This document shows positions 34,163-42,538 of a DNA stretch of 64,000 bases, in pieces. Made by a program: the position numbers and the translations under genes. The stretch lies in contig CAWEYO010000025.1 of NCBI GenBank assembly GCA_963813315.1, forward strand, positions 186,001 through 250,000, read 5' to 3'. Under the pieces are notes generated by a model that saw nothing but the letters and a program-made list of their open reading frames with translations, ran no database searches and was not told the origin of the DNA. The stretch is from CAWEYO01 sp963813315 (GTDB lineage: Bacteria > Pseudomonadota > Alphaproteobacteria > Rhizobiales > Rhizobiaceae). Within the stretch, counting starts at the first letter, position 1. Every line of letters starts with the position of its first letter.

Positions 34163-35347
34163 TCAGACCAGCACGAAATCGGCATGCACAAAGGTTTGCT
34201 GTTCGACGGCGGCCGTTTGAATGGCGTTGAGGTCGACGTCGGTGTGGCCATTCAGATCCTTGACGCCGACGACAGCGTCTTGGTCCACATCGGCATCTTG
34301 CAGCGTCCCGACTTGCACGTTGACCAAGTATCGCTCCTCCAGGTCGTCTTCGATGTCTACGTCAATGTCGATATTCTGAACAAGCTCAACGTCCTGATTG
34401 ATCTCGACCGAACCGCCGGGAGGTCCGTCGCTGATCTTCATGTAGACGTCCGTGTCCTGGTCCACCTCGATGGTGTCGTGCAAATAGAGTTCGACGTGAA
34501 GCACGCCGTCATTGTCGTCCCATATCTTCAGGTCGATCTGAACGTCCTGTTCGATACGTACGGCTTGATCGAGTACAATGTTGAAATGTCCATCGCCGTC
34601 GATCGTGAAGTCAATGTTCACGTCCTGGTCCATGAACAGGTCTTGATCGATATGCACAACGGCGACCACTTCGCCGATGTATCCGCTGACCAGAATGCCC
34701 GCGTCCTGGTCGACAATGGCGAGCTGAGTGACGGTAATACTGCTTCCGTCGTCGGTCTCAGCCAATGGATCATCGGAAACGGCGTGGCCTTGCCCGGCGT
34801 CCACACTCGTCGGACCCCCGCTAACCGAAGCGCTTGGCCCTTCACCGGCACTTGCTTTGCCGCCATCTTGCCCGGAGAGGTCGCCGCCATGCTGCCCGGA
34901 GGGCTCGCCGCCGTGGTGCCCGGAGGGCTCTCCGCTGTGCCCATTGCCGCCGTCGTCCCCTTTGTGGCCGACCAAGGCGTGCTTGGCGGGTGCGTGGTTT
35001 GCGGACGCGTGCTCGACAAGCTTCGCCGGAGCGAAGTGGCCCTCCGGAGACCTGACCAGAGTGGCGGAATAGTGCGGAGAACCGCTGCCGATTTCGTGCC
35101 CCTTCAGCGGCGCGATCCCACCCACATTAACGTCATGGTCGTCTGGTCCGTCGCCGTTCCGTTCGGGCCACGCGAGGCTGTCATGCGGTTGGCGGTTCGG
35201 TGGATAGCAAACCAGCGGAACGTTGCTTGGCGGGAGGACGCTTCCCTCGAAGGGCAACTCCGGCCCGATGATGTCTTCCGGAAACGCCGCGATGGGCGGC
35301 AGCAGGTTACGGTGATCGGCGGGCAACATCAGTATGAGCCGCGCCAA
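34163..35347 (-). CDS. Predicted type I secreted protein with Asp-Gln-Asp strand repeats
   Basis: A 394-residue acidic protein of no recognised family. There is no Sec signal. Residues ~130-175 are Gly/His/Ser-rich with an eight-residue GEPSGQHG-type repeat. Residues ~205-394 alternate short hydrophobic strands with acidic turns carrying DQD or similar: VDQDAGILVSG, HIDQDLFMDQDVNIDF, RIEQDVQIDLKI, EVDQDTDVYMKI, EINQDVELVQNIDI. The end, FVHADFVLV, is an acidic residue followed by hydrophobics, as in Erwinia protease type I signals. The TTG start at 35347 has GGAGGAG seven bases before. It is 65 bases downstream of the adaptor gene. The function could be adhesion or matrix; that is inference. 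Confidence 0.75.
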   Translation of the reverse strand: MARLILMLPADHRNLLPPIAAFPEDIIGPELPFEGSVLPPSNVPLVCYPPNRQPHDSLAWPERNGDGPDDHDVNVGGIAPLKGHEIGSGSPHYSATLVRSPEGHFAPAKLVEHASANHAPAKHALVGHKGDDGGNGHSGEPSGHHGGEPSGQHGGDLSGQDGGKASAGEGPSASVSGGPTSVDAGQGHAVSDDPLAETDDGSSITVTQLAIVDQDAGILVSGYIGEVVAVVHIDQDLFMDQDVNIDFTIDGDGHFNIVLDQAVRIEQDVQIDLKIWDDNDGVLHVELYLHDTIEVDQDTDVYMKISDGPPGGSVEINQDVELVQNIDIDVDIEDDLEERYLVNVQVGTLQDADVDQDAVVGVKDLNGHTDVDLNAIQTAAVEQQTFVHADFVLV

Positions 35348-35412
35348 CGGCGCGCTCCTCCGGCGGGATGAAAAGGACTTTTGGCTGATGCGAGGCTATG
35401 GGCTTCCATGGC

Positions 35413-36765
35413 TCAATCTTCCCGGAATGCGCGGTTCAAGCTGTCGAGGAAGGGGCGCAGCATATAGTGGCCGACGGTATATATCCCGGTGTTGATCATG
35501 ACCTCGGCCGGCATCCCGGGCATCATCTGGACCTCCGGCAGCGCGCGTAGCGAGTCTTCATTGATACGAACGCGGGCGAGGTAGTAGGAGTGCTCCGTCG
35601 TCTTGTCCACGACGCGGTCGGCGGAAACATAGGTGAGCACGCCTTCAACCGGCGGCACCCTGCGATGCTTGTAGGCAAGCAGTCGGACGCGGGCGTCGAG
35701 GCCAGGACGAACCAGGTCGATGTCTTCGGGTTTGACCTGCGCCAGAATGATCAGGCGGTCCTGCCGTGGAACCAGATCCATGAGCGGTTCACCCGCGACG
35801 ACGACGCCTCCCAGCGTGTGGATGTGCAGATCAGTGATCGTGCCCGGCTCCGGCGCCCGCACGACAGTTCGGCCAAGTATTTCTTTCGCCGCATCTATGC
35901 GTTCGAGGAGCTGGTAAATCTGTGCCTGGGCATCGCGCAGGCTCTGGGCAATCTCGCTGTTCCAGTCACTCCGGAGTTGGAGAATCATCGCCTCGGACTC
36001 CCCGATCGACTGCTCGGCCCGCGATACCTGGGCAAGCGTGTCGCCAATCCGCCCGTCAATCTCGGCTTGCTCGCGTTCGAGTTGCAGCAGGCGCGGCTTC
36101 GTCTGGAGTCCTTTCTTCACCATCGTCGCGACGGACGACATTTCCTTCTTGATGATTTCCGCGCGTTTCTTGGCCGCATCCGCCAGGAAGTGCAGCGCGG
36201 CGATTTCGCGCGCTGTCTGTGCTTTGCGCTGATCAATGACTTCGATGCGGGACGCCTGGAGCGCGCGGCGGGTATCGAATATCTTGCCCTGGCCCGTCAT
36301 GATCTCAAGAAGCGCAGGATCGCGCTTGGCTGCCGAGACGAGCGCCCGCGGGAAGTCGATGGCATCGGCGCGGTCGCGTTCCGTGAGAAGGCGCGCTTCG
36401 AGGGCCTGCGCCTCCCAGAGCTGCACCTGGAGAATCTGGACAATTGCCCGTGCCCTGGTATCGTCGAGCCGGATGAGCGGCTGTCCGGTGGTGACTTCGT
36501 CGCCGTCCTTGACAAGAATGCTTCCGACAATTCCGCCCTCGAGGTGCTGAATGGTCTTTCGGCTCGACTCCGCCTCGACGATCCCTCCGGCGATCGCGGC
36601 GCTTTCGAGCGGCGCATAGAATGACCAGACACCGAAACCGACTATGAAGACCCCAACTATCGTGAAGGCGAGCACAACCAGTAGCCGCATACGCCGGAAG
36701 GGTGTTCCCGAAGGTGGCGGCAGAACCTCGAACAGGTCATGGACGGCGCGGCCTGACGCTCTCAT
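35413..36765 (-). CDS. Type I secretion periplasmic adaptor (HlyD/PrtE family)
   Basis: A 450-residue membrane-fusion protein linking the inner-membrane ABC protein to an outer-membrane TolC-type channel. It has one transmembrane segment near residues 28-50 (LLVVLAFTIVGVFIVGFGVW) and a barrel-lipoyl stretch (GGIVEAESSRKTIQHLEGGIV, VKDGDEVTTGQPLIRLD). Long coiled-coil hairpins span ~100-290, then TVVRAPEPGTITDLHIHT. The C-terminal YLARVRINEDSL and PGMPAEVMINTG are typical. It overlaps the ABC gene by four bases. No TolC gene is in the window. Confidence 0.95.
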   Translation of the reverse strand: MRASGRAVHDLFEVLPPPSGTPFRRMRLLVVLAFTIVGVFIVGFGVWSFYAPLESAAIAGGIVEAESSRKTIQHLEGGIVGSILVKDGDEVTTGQPLIRLDDTRARAIVQILQVQLWEAQALEARLLTERDRADAIDFPRALVSAAKRDPALLEIMTGQGKIFDTRRALQASRIEVIDQRKAQTAREIAALHFLADAAKKRAEIIKKEMSSVATMVKKGLQTKPRLLQLEREQAEIDGRIGDTLAQVSRAEQSIGESEAMILQLRSDWNSEIAQSLRDAQAQIYQLLERIDAAKEILGRTVVRAPEPGTITDLHIHTLGGVVVAGEPLMDLVPRQDRLIILAQVKPEDIDLVRPGLDARVRLLAYKHRRVPPVEGVLTYVSADRVVDKTTEHSYYLARVRINEDSLRALPEVQMMPGMPAEVMINTGIYTVGHYMLRPFLDSLNRAFRED

Positions 36766-38933
36766 GATGCAGCCCCCTGCTCTGCCGCGACGCGCTTGTG
36801 AACCGCCCCGGCCAATTGTTTTGATGCTTCCTGATGGTCGACTTGCCGGACGCTCTTTTCGGCCGTGATGACCTGCTGCTGCCTGACCGGCATGCTGGTG
36901 CGCCCGCTTCTGATTTTCCCTGCGACGTCCCTGCGGTTCCCGAAAGCATCCATGGCGCCATTCTCGAGGATGAGCACCTTGTCGGCCATGCTTATGATGC
37001 CGAGGCGTTGCGCGACGATAATGACCGTCGACCCACGGCGACGCATCTCGTCTATCGCCGCTCGCAGGGCATCTTCGCCATCCGCGTCAAGGCTTGCATT
37101 GGGCTCGTCCAGAACGATCAGGCGCGGATAGCCGAAGAAGGCGCGCGCGAGGCCAAGCCTCTGGCGTTGCCCGCCCGACAGCCGCATGCCGCCTTCGCCA
37201 ATGTCGGTCTCGTAGCCGAGGGGCAGCCGCATGATCGTTTCATGCAAGCCTACGAGGGAGGCGGCAGCGATAACATCGTCGGCAGGGGCCTCCTGCAGGC
37301 GGGCGATATTGTCGCGAACCGTTCCGCCGAAAAGCTCGATGTCCTGTGGAAGGTAACCGAGATGGCGTTGGCCGCCTGAGGAGAGCCAGACGCCGATATC
37401 CGCGTTGTCGAGGCGCACATGTCCTGCCGTGGGAGCGATGGTTCCCGCAATCAGACGCCCGAGTGTCGATTTTCCGGCGCCCGACGGACCGATCACTCCA
37501 AGGAGTTCCCCAGGATTGATCGCGAAGCTCAAGCGGCGCAGCGCGGGGACGTCGGCTCCGGGCGGCACGTATGTCACCTGCTCGATCGACAGCTGGCCGT
37601 TCGGGCGCGGCAACTCCATGGCTTTGCGCGGTTTGGGCATCCCCGACATGATCTTGCGAAGGCGGGCGTAGGAAAGACGCGCGCCGCTAACCGCCTTCCA
37701 GGTGCCGATTGCGCCTTCGACCGGGCCGAGCGATCGGCCAAGCAGGATCGACGTCGCAAAGATGGCTGCCGCGCTGATCTCGTGCGTGATCACCAGCCGG
37801 GTAGCGAACGCCATCACGACGACCTGGGCAAGAAGCCTTAGGAAACGGGCGAGGGATTGGATGATGGAAGCGCGCGCCGCGGCGACCCGTTGAGCCTCCT
37901 TCGCATCCAGTTGATCGTCGCGCATGAGGCGGGCCACGCCCGGCAGCATGCCCATGGCACTGATGGCCTCGACATTGCGCAGCAGCGATTTGAACCGATG
38001 CTGGCTTTCAGCCCATCCAGCGCTCGATCGCGCGAAGGGTTTGCGCGTGACCATCTCGTTGAACAAGGCAAGTCCGAACAGGGCTGCCGACGCAAGGAGG
38101 CCAATCACGCCGAGAAGCGGATGCACGATGAACATCGAAAGAATGAAGATCGGTGTCCACGGCAGATCGAAGAGCGCTGTGCATGCACTGCCGTTGAAAA
38201 ACAAACGGAAGGTGCCGATATCGCGCCACGCCTGCGCCGCCGCGGACGCATCGCTGCGCAACGCCGATTGTACAGCCGCCACGAGCACCGGTGCCTGAAG
38301 ACGGTCGTCCAGCCACCCGCCAATGCGCGACAGCATCGCGCGGCGCAGGGCCTCCAGAGTCGAGTGCACCGCCAGCGCGACGACGACGATCAGCGTCAGC
38401 ATGACCAGTGTGTCAAGGCTACGGCTTGAAAGGACATGATCGTAGACCTGCAGGAGATACAACGGAACCGTAAGAGCCAGCATATTCACGAAGAAGCTGA
38501 GCAGAAAAATCGTGACCAGTGAGGCCTTGCAAAGACCGAACGCCTGCTCGATCTCCGTCTGGCCGGCACTACGGGACCACGACCGCGGCGCCGGCTGCTT
38601 GATTTCGCGGTCGTGATGATCGGAAACCGCAAAGCTCCAGGCGCTTCTGAGGTCGGATAGGCTTTCAAGCAACGTCTTTGCACCTGCCCGCGCCCGTGAG
38701 AGGGCCGCTCGCGACCTGTGCCGCCCAATATCGAACGATTCTTTGCAGAGGCCGGATGCACCGGCGAATGCGGCTACCGTGACGCTCCTGAACAGCGCGA
38801 GAACGGTCGGCGAACTGTTGTCGCCCGCGTCCCCTGCGAAAGACGGAAACGGCGGTTCGTTGTCGAAATCGGAAGCGCTCGGGATTTCACTCTCCGCGCG
38901 GTCCCAGAGCCAGGTAACAGACATCGGCTGCAT
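36762..38933 (-). CDS. Type I secretion ABC transporter (PrtD/HasD family)
   Basis: A 723-residue inner-membrane permease-ATPase for one-step secretion. About 130 N-terminal residues are unusual and without family match. A six-helix membrane domain follows from near VTIFLLSFFVNMLALTVPLY, with the family segment YDHVLSSRSLDTLVML. The ATPase has GPSGAGKSTLGRLIAG, LSGGQRQRLGLARAF and RLIVLDEPNASLD. There is no C39 peptidase domain, so the substrate is not leader-cleaved. I chose the ATG at 38931-38933, preceded by GAGGG. A TTG start at 39188 would overlap the upstream Asp-rich gene and add residues with no family character. Confidence 0.94.
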   Translation of the reverse strand: MQPMSVTWLWDRAESEIPSASDFDNEPPFPSFAGDAGDNSSPTVLALFRSVTVAAFAGASGLCKESFDIGRHRSRAALSRARAGAKTLLESLSDLRSAWSFAVSDHHDREIKQPAPRSWSRSAGQTEIEQAFGLCKASLVTIFLLSFFVNMLALTVPLYLLQVYDHVLSSRSLDTLVMLTLIVVVALAVHSTLEALRRAMLSRIGGWLDDRLQAPVLVAAVQSALRSDASAAAQAWRDIGTFRLFFNGSACTALFDLPWTPIFILSMFIVHPLLGVIGLLASAALFGLALFNEMVTRKPFARSSAGWAESQHRFKSLLRNVEAISAMGMLPGVARLMRDDQLDAKEAQRVAAARASIIQSLARFLRLLAQVVVMAFATRLVITHEISAAAIFATSILLGRSLGPVEGAIGTWKAVSGARLSYARLRKIMSGMPKPRKAMELPRPNGQLSIEQVTYVPPGADVPALRRLSFAINPGELLGVIGPSGAGKSTLGRLIAGTIAPTAGHVRLDNADIGVWLSSGGQRHLGYLPQDIELFGGTVRDNIARLQEAPADDVIAAASLVGLHETIMRLPLGYETDIGEGGMRLSGGQRQRLGLARAFFGYPRLIVLDEPNASLDADGEDALRAAIDEMRRRGSTVIIVAQRLGIISMADKVLILENGAMDAFGNRRDVAGKIRSGRTSMPVRQQQVITAEKSVRQVDHQEASKQLAGAVHKRVAAEQGAAS

Positions 38934-39143
38934 CTTTCCCTCGCAACTAAGCATTTGCACCGGGAACAGTGACCCGTTACGGAAATCAGCGACGCGCCTG
39001 GCGATAGCCTTTGCGAACCGCGTCATCCGGAAGCGAGCCAAGGCGAAAATGTCTCCGCCAAGGCGTCGCCGCAATGCATTGGAAACCGTCGAAAGGCACA
39101 GTCCAAGCCTTCGCGGCTTGAGCCCTACCGGCGCCCCCGGAAA

Positions 39144-39166
39144 GCGCCCGGACGGAATCCGGGCGC
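39144..39166. terminator. Hairpin between the Asp-rich gene and the ABC gene
   Basis: GCGCCCGG and CCGGGCGC form a perfect eight-base stem around a seven-base loop, starting 18 bases after the Asp-rich stop. The following run on the minus strand is only TTTCC, so it may be a partial terminator or an RNA-stabilising hairpin that lowers transporter expression relative to substrate. On the plus strand it is followed by CTTGTTTT. Confidence 0.5.
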
Positions 39167-39184
39167 CTTGTTTTGAAGGAACAC

Positions 39185-39778
39185 TCAACCGAAAGCGAAA
39201 TCGAATTCGAAATCGATTGTCGCCGTTTGATCAGCATCCTGATCCTGATCAACCTCGACCTTGACGTCCTGGTCTTGATCGACAGAGACCGCATTCTGGT
39301 TTTTCTGGTCCGTGTCGTTGTCGTTGCTGGCATCGCCGTCGGCATCCGCGTCCGCGTCGGACTTGGAATCCGCCCAGGCATCGCCGTCGGTCTTCGCGTC
39401 AGCATCGCCGTCGGCGTCGGCCTTCGCGTCAGCATCGCCGTCGGCGTCGGCCTTCGCGTCGCTCTTGTCGTCGGCCTTGGCATCCGAGTCGGTGTCATTG
39501 TCGGCCTTGGCATCCGCGTCGGTGTCATTGTCGGCCTTGGCGTCGTTGTCGGTATAGGCGTCGGCCTTGCTGTCTGAGTTGGCCATGGCGTCGTTATCAG
39601 TCAGGGCGTCCTGTTTGGTATCGTTATCGTTCGAGTTGTCGATCCAGATGTCCGAGTCCTGGTCGGCATCGGTGTCTACGTCAGCCTTCTGATCCTGGAC
39701 TAGGGTCTGGTCGATCTTGGCATCAATGTCGAACTTGAAGTCGTAGTCGAAGCTGGGTGTGCTGTGACCTTTAGGCAT
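39185..39778 (-). CDS. Asp-rich decapeptide-repeat protein, predicted type I substrate
   Basis: A 197-residue, extremely acidic protein with no Sec signal and no recognised family. After an aromatic-acidic N-terminus (SFDYDFKFDIDAKIDQ), residues ~70-150 are near-perfect ten-residue units of the type ADGDADAKAD or NDTDADAKAD. The last ~35 residues have VDQDQDVKVEVDQDQDADQ and end TIDFEFDFAFG, a tail of the acidic-hydrophobic kind. RTX nonapeptides are absent. GGGAGGGG precedes the ATG. It lies immediately upstream of the ABC gene. Such repeats could bind calcium or metal; function unknown. Confidence 0.75.
   Translation of the reverse strand: MPKGHSTPSFDYDFKFDIDAKIDQTLVQDQKADVDTDADQDSDIWIDNSNDNDTKQDALTDNDAMANSDSKADAYTDNDAKADNDTDADAKADNDTDSDAKADDKSDAKADADGDADAKADADGDADAKTDGDAWADSKSDADADADGDASNDNDTDQKNQNAVSVDQDQDVKVEVDQDQDADQTATIDFEFDFAFG
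39371..39550. repeat. 30-bp tandem repeats inside the Asp-rich gene
   Basis: Units such as GCATCGCCGTCGGCGTCGGC plus CTTCGCGTCA, and GTGTCATTGTCGGCCTTGGC plus CATCCGCGTCG, recur with a 30-base period, encoding the ten-residue repeat. Copy number is likely to vary by slippage. Confidence 0.85.
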
Positions 39779-40056
39779 GGGTTTTACCCCTCCCTATTGT
39801 TGGAGATCGCCGCTCGCGTGCACCTGCCTCGGGAGCGGACCGATGGCTGACGGTCGATCCGTTGGATCTCCCGGCGGCGCGTCGATGAAGCAAAGCATCC
39901 CCGTTTTGTCGCCGGGAAAATAGTTACCAATGGGCATTCGGTCCAAACGGGAATTCACCTCCGATCGGGTTCATTCCGATTGGCCTGACCGACCCGAAAT
40001 GGCTAACCCCTATAGGTCACAATGGGCGATCAGCCGTTGCGAGTAGCCACAAAGCA
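39779..40056. other. Leader region of the Asp-rich decapeptide gene
   Basis: About 280 bases between the upstream terminator and the ATG at 39778. It should hold the promoter of the substrate-transporter operon. I see the ribosome site but no convincing -35/-10 pair or coding frame. Confidence 0.4.
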
Positions 40057-40086
40057 TGAAAAAAGCCGGGGCGGACCCCCGGCTTG
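40057..40086 (-). terminator. Rho-independent terminator after the first Asp-rich gene
   Basis: On the minus strand AAGCCGGGGG, a four-base loop and CCCCGGCTT are followed by TTTT. It lies 27 bases after the stop at 40113, so the first Asp-rich gene is a separate transcript from the ABC operon. Confidence 0.85.
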
Positions 40087-40112
40087 TCTCGTTTCGCGTT
40101 AGAGGTGGAACT

Positions 40113-40767
40113 TCAGACGTCGGCGTCGCCAACGTCGACAACTATCCCTATGTCCGCACCCGCTATGGCCTGTTCGCCGAGATCGACATCGATTTCGGTC
40201 CCGTCATCGTCGTCTTGCCTGTCGGCGGCTGCGCGGACCGCCGCAGCGACCAAGGAGGCGATGTCGACATCCACGTCGGCATCCACGTCGTCGCGGATTT
40301 CTATGTCGACGTCGACGTTCTTGTCCATTTCAGGATCCCGGTTGAAGTCGAGGTCGAGATCGTTCTCGTCGTCATCGTCCACGTCGATGTCCGCATCACT
40401 CTCGATTTCGATGTCGTCTTCGACCTCCGCGTCGACCTCAACGACTATGACTCCGTCCTCTTCACTGACCTCCACATCGACATCGATCCGCTCATCGACT
40501 TCGGGTCTTTGCGCTGTGCTGACGTCGACATCATGTCCGCGGGAGCCGCCGTCATCGGCATTGATGTCCCCGTCCTGATCCATCTCACCGTTCTGATCGA
40601 CTTCCGTGTCGAGTTCGACCACGACCGGCCGCGAGCCGATCACGGTCACTCCGAGATCGACGTCATCATCGAGCCTGGAGTTCTTGGTCCAGATCGATAT
40701 CGAGGTCGCGGCCTGCATGACCGCGATCATCGGCCTCATCGTTCTCGTCCTGATCTTCAGGATCCAT
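40113..40767 (-). CDS. Asp-rich protein, predicted type I substrate, one-base frameshift
   Basis: A 217-residue strongly acidic protein after repair. The ATG at 40765-40767 has GGGAGAG before it and opens MDPEDQDENDEADDRGHAGR, then DLDIDLDQ. At 40678-40683 (GAGTTC on the plus strand) the frame is lost. Removing one T gives DLDQDSRLDDDVDLG, including the DQD motif of the neighbours, and then stays open to 40113. Later segments are EVDQNGEMDQDGDIN, long Asp/Glu/Val/Ile alternations, and an end reading GIVVDVGDADV. There is no Sec signal and no RTX motif. It has its own terminator and diverges from regulator copy 2. Confidence 0.68.
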
Positions 40768-41297
40768 TGTGACTCTCCCTGTGCAAGTGCGCCGGGTGGC
40801 GCATATCGCATTGCCAGCATCCCACCTTTCGAAAACTGGAGATAGAGGCCCAGTCGGGCGAGGCGCCACGCCCCAGCAACGGGAAAAACGTACTGCGACA
40901 GCCGCTGAAATCATGATTCCTGCAACCGAATGACCCGATCAGACTAACACTTAGGTGCCCGGCGTTTCATTCCCTGCCAACTGTGTTCGTGATGGTGGCG
41001 AAGACGCGACGCCTGCCTTTCTGCGCTCTGAGTAAATTGTGAGTAGGTTCACAGTCATGTGATGTTTCAACGTTTAGTATACCTGCATCGCTCCCGATAA
41101 CCGGCCCGCCAGCGGCGCTCCGGACTAGAGCGGAGGCGGGGAAGGCAGGGTTCCCTCCTTGCCCATGTTGAGCCAGTCCTTGAGTTTGACCAGAAATTCG
41201 CCAGGGCGCGGCGGTGTGCTGGAAGCACAAGAAAAACGCCATTTGCAGCCATGGCGAACTTTCGGTCAGAATCTCAATGCGAAACGCTGATGAGGCT
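40768..41297. other. Divergent promoter region between Asp-rich gene and regulator copy 2
   Basis: About 530 bases. It must hold promoters for both flanking genes. The stretch 41035-41090 is noticeably AT-richer (AAATTGTGAGTAGGTTCACA and a TAGTATACC further on) and is the best candidate. I see no coding frame with family features and no RNA gene. Confidence 0.4.
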
Positions 41298-42077
41298 ATG
41301 ATGTCCGGTTCGTTCACTGCAGAAGAAAAGAGTGGCTTGCCTTACCGATGCCCTACCGTCGTCATCGTCGATCGGCGTCCACTGGCGAGAAGCTGTCTCG
41401 CGCGCATCCTTCGAAGCGAATTCTCCGAGGCCTTCGTCCTGGAATTCGATACCGTGCACCCGTTGGACTCGCTTGCCGGAAAGGAAATCGGACTTGTCGT
41501 TGTCAACATCCAGGACCGCGCCATGACGGACGACTGGGTGTTGTCCAACCTCGCCACCCTTCGCCGCTCGCTGGCTGACGTACCTGTCATGCTCCTCGCA
41601 CAGCTTGACGAGGCTGCGATATCCGATGCGGCTATCTCCGAGGTCGCCCGGTTTGGCGTAAGAGGGTGCGTTACAGACAGGGCCTCCATCGAGATCGCAC
41701 TCGCCGCGCTGCGGCTGGTGATCGCCGGCGGCGTCTACTTTCCGCGATCCGTCGTTCTGGATTGCGCGAGTTGGGTGCCCGCGCCAACTGAGGATATCGT
41801 CGTGATAGCTCCGGCGCCGTGCGATGCTCCCACCATCCCCGCCAGGCCCGCGGTCGCGTTCACCCAGCGCGAGCGCCAGGTGCTCGCGACCCTGCAGCGC
41901 GGCCTTTCGAACAAGATTATCGCAAGCGAGCTGAACCTTTCCCAGAACACGGTCAAGGTGCATCTCTCCCGCATCATGCGGAAGCTGAAAACCACCAATC
42001 GCACCGAGGCCGCGCTGCTTGCGCAACGCAATCTGTTCAATGGCAATGGCCAGTTGAGCGGCGGAATGAACAATTAG
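41298..42077 (+). CDS. NarL/LuxR-type regulator with pseudo-receiver domain, copy 2
   Basis: A 259-residue paralogue of the regulator at 33210-34049, aligning along nearly its whole length. The receiver-like domain (TVVIVDRRPLARSCLARIL ... GVRGCVTDRASIEIALAAL) has Asn at the usual phospho-acceptor site (LVVVNIQDR) and lacks the conserved Lys. The C-terminal HTH reads FTQRERQVLATLQRGLSNK, then SQNTVKVHLSRIMRKL. I chose the ATG at 41298, preceded by TGAGG; an adjacent ATG at 41301 is equally possible. It diverges from the Asp-rich gene, so it probably controls the locus. Confidence 0.88.
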   Translation: MMSGSFTAEEKSGLPYRCPTVVIVDRRPLARSCLARILRSEFSEAFVLEFDTVHPLDSLAGKEIGLVVVNIQDRAMTDDWVLSNLATLRRSLADVPVMLLAQLDEAAISDAAISEVARFGVRGCVTDRASIEIALAALRLVIAGGVYFPRSVVLDCASWVPAPTEDIVVIAPAPCDAPTIPARPAVAFTQRERQVLATLQRGLSNKIIASELNLSQNTVKVHLSRIMRKLKTTNRTEAALLAQRNLFNGNGQLSGGMNN

Positions 42078-42538
42078 TCTGGCCGCTGTTGCCAAGCGAA
42101 TTTCCGCGCTCGCAGGTTCGATCATATTCAGCGGCCTGCCCCGGCGTATCCTGCTGATTTGGCTGCGTTGGAAGGCATGAATTTCGGCGGGGACTGGGCC
42201 GGTATGACCCCGCGCACAACAATTCGGGCCGCTGTTAACACATTTTTGTTTCAGTTGGATCACAAAATAGGCATGGGCGATCGTTCCATGACGATTCCCG
42301 TACCCATCCCGGCAGTAGTCCCTATATCATGGAGATAAGGGAGAGTTGGCGGGAATGAGGTGTGCGACTATGACCTTAGCGGCGTCTTGTCATACCAGTT
42401 GGACGAAAGATCCGTCCATGCCGCTGAAGTCTTGGCGCAGCACCGGGGCAGTCAAATTCCGAACAATTCCCGTTCGATTCCCGAGAGGGGAGTCGGCAAG
42501 CCGTCTCCCGTTCAACCATCTTGTCGCGGGAGGCCATA
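42078..42538. other. Leader region of the prkA operon
   Basis: About 460 bases. GTTAACACATTTTTGTTTCA at about 42233 is AT-rich. CGGGAGG directly precedes the prkA ATG. I found no convincing sigma-54 or general-stress promoter and no coding frame with family features. Confidence 0.4.

Noticed and set aside
34184..35371. Long plus-strand frame opposite the DQD strand-repeat gene
   Set aside because: Composition is a complement artefact; the minus-strand frame has GGAGGAG before its start and sits in the secretion operon.
38934..39188. 85-residue N-terminal extension of the ABC protein
   Set aside because: It would need a TTG start, runs through the hairpin, and has no family character; the ATG at 38933 has GAGGG before it.
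39371..39550. CRISPR-like regular 30-bp repeats
   Set aside because: Units are contiguous without spacers, stay in frame, and encode a decapeptide repeat.
39173..39577. Val/Gly-rich plus-strand reading frames opposite the Asp-rich gene
   Set aside because: GTC/GGC-rich complement of GAC/GCC codons; no ribosome site and no family. The minus-strand frame has a strong ribosome site and operon position.
40056..40772. Val/Asp-rich plus-strand frames opposite the other Asp-rich gene
   Set aside because: They mirror the acidic minus-strand gene, run through its terminator, and lack a ribosome site.
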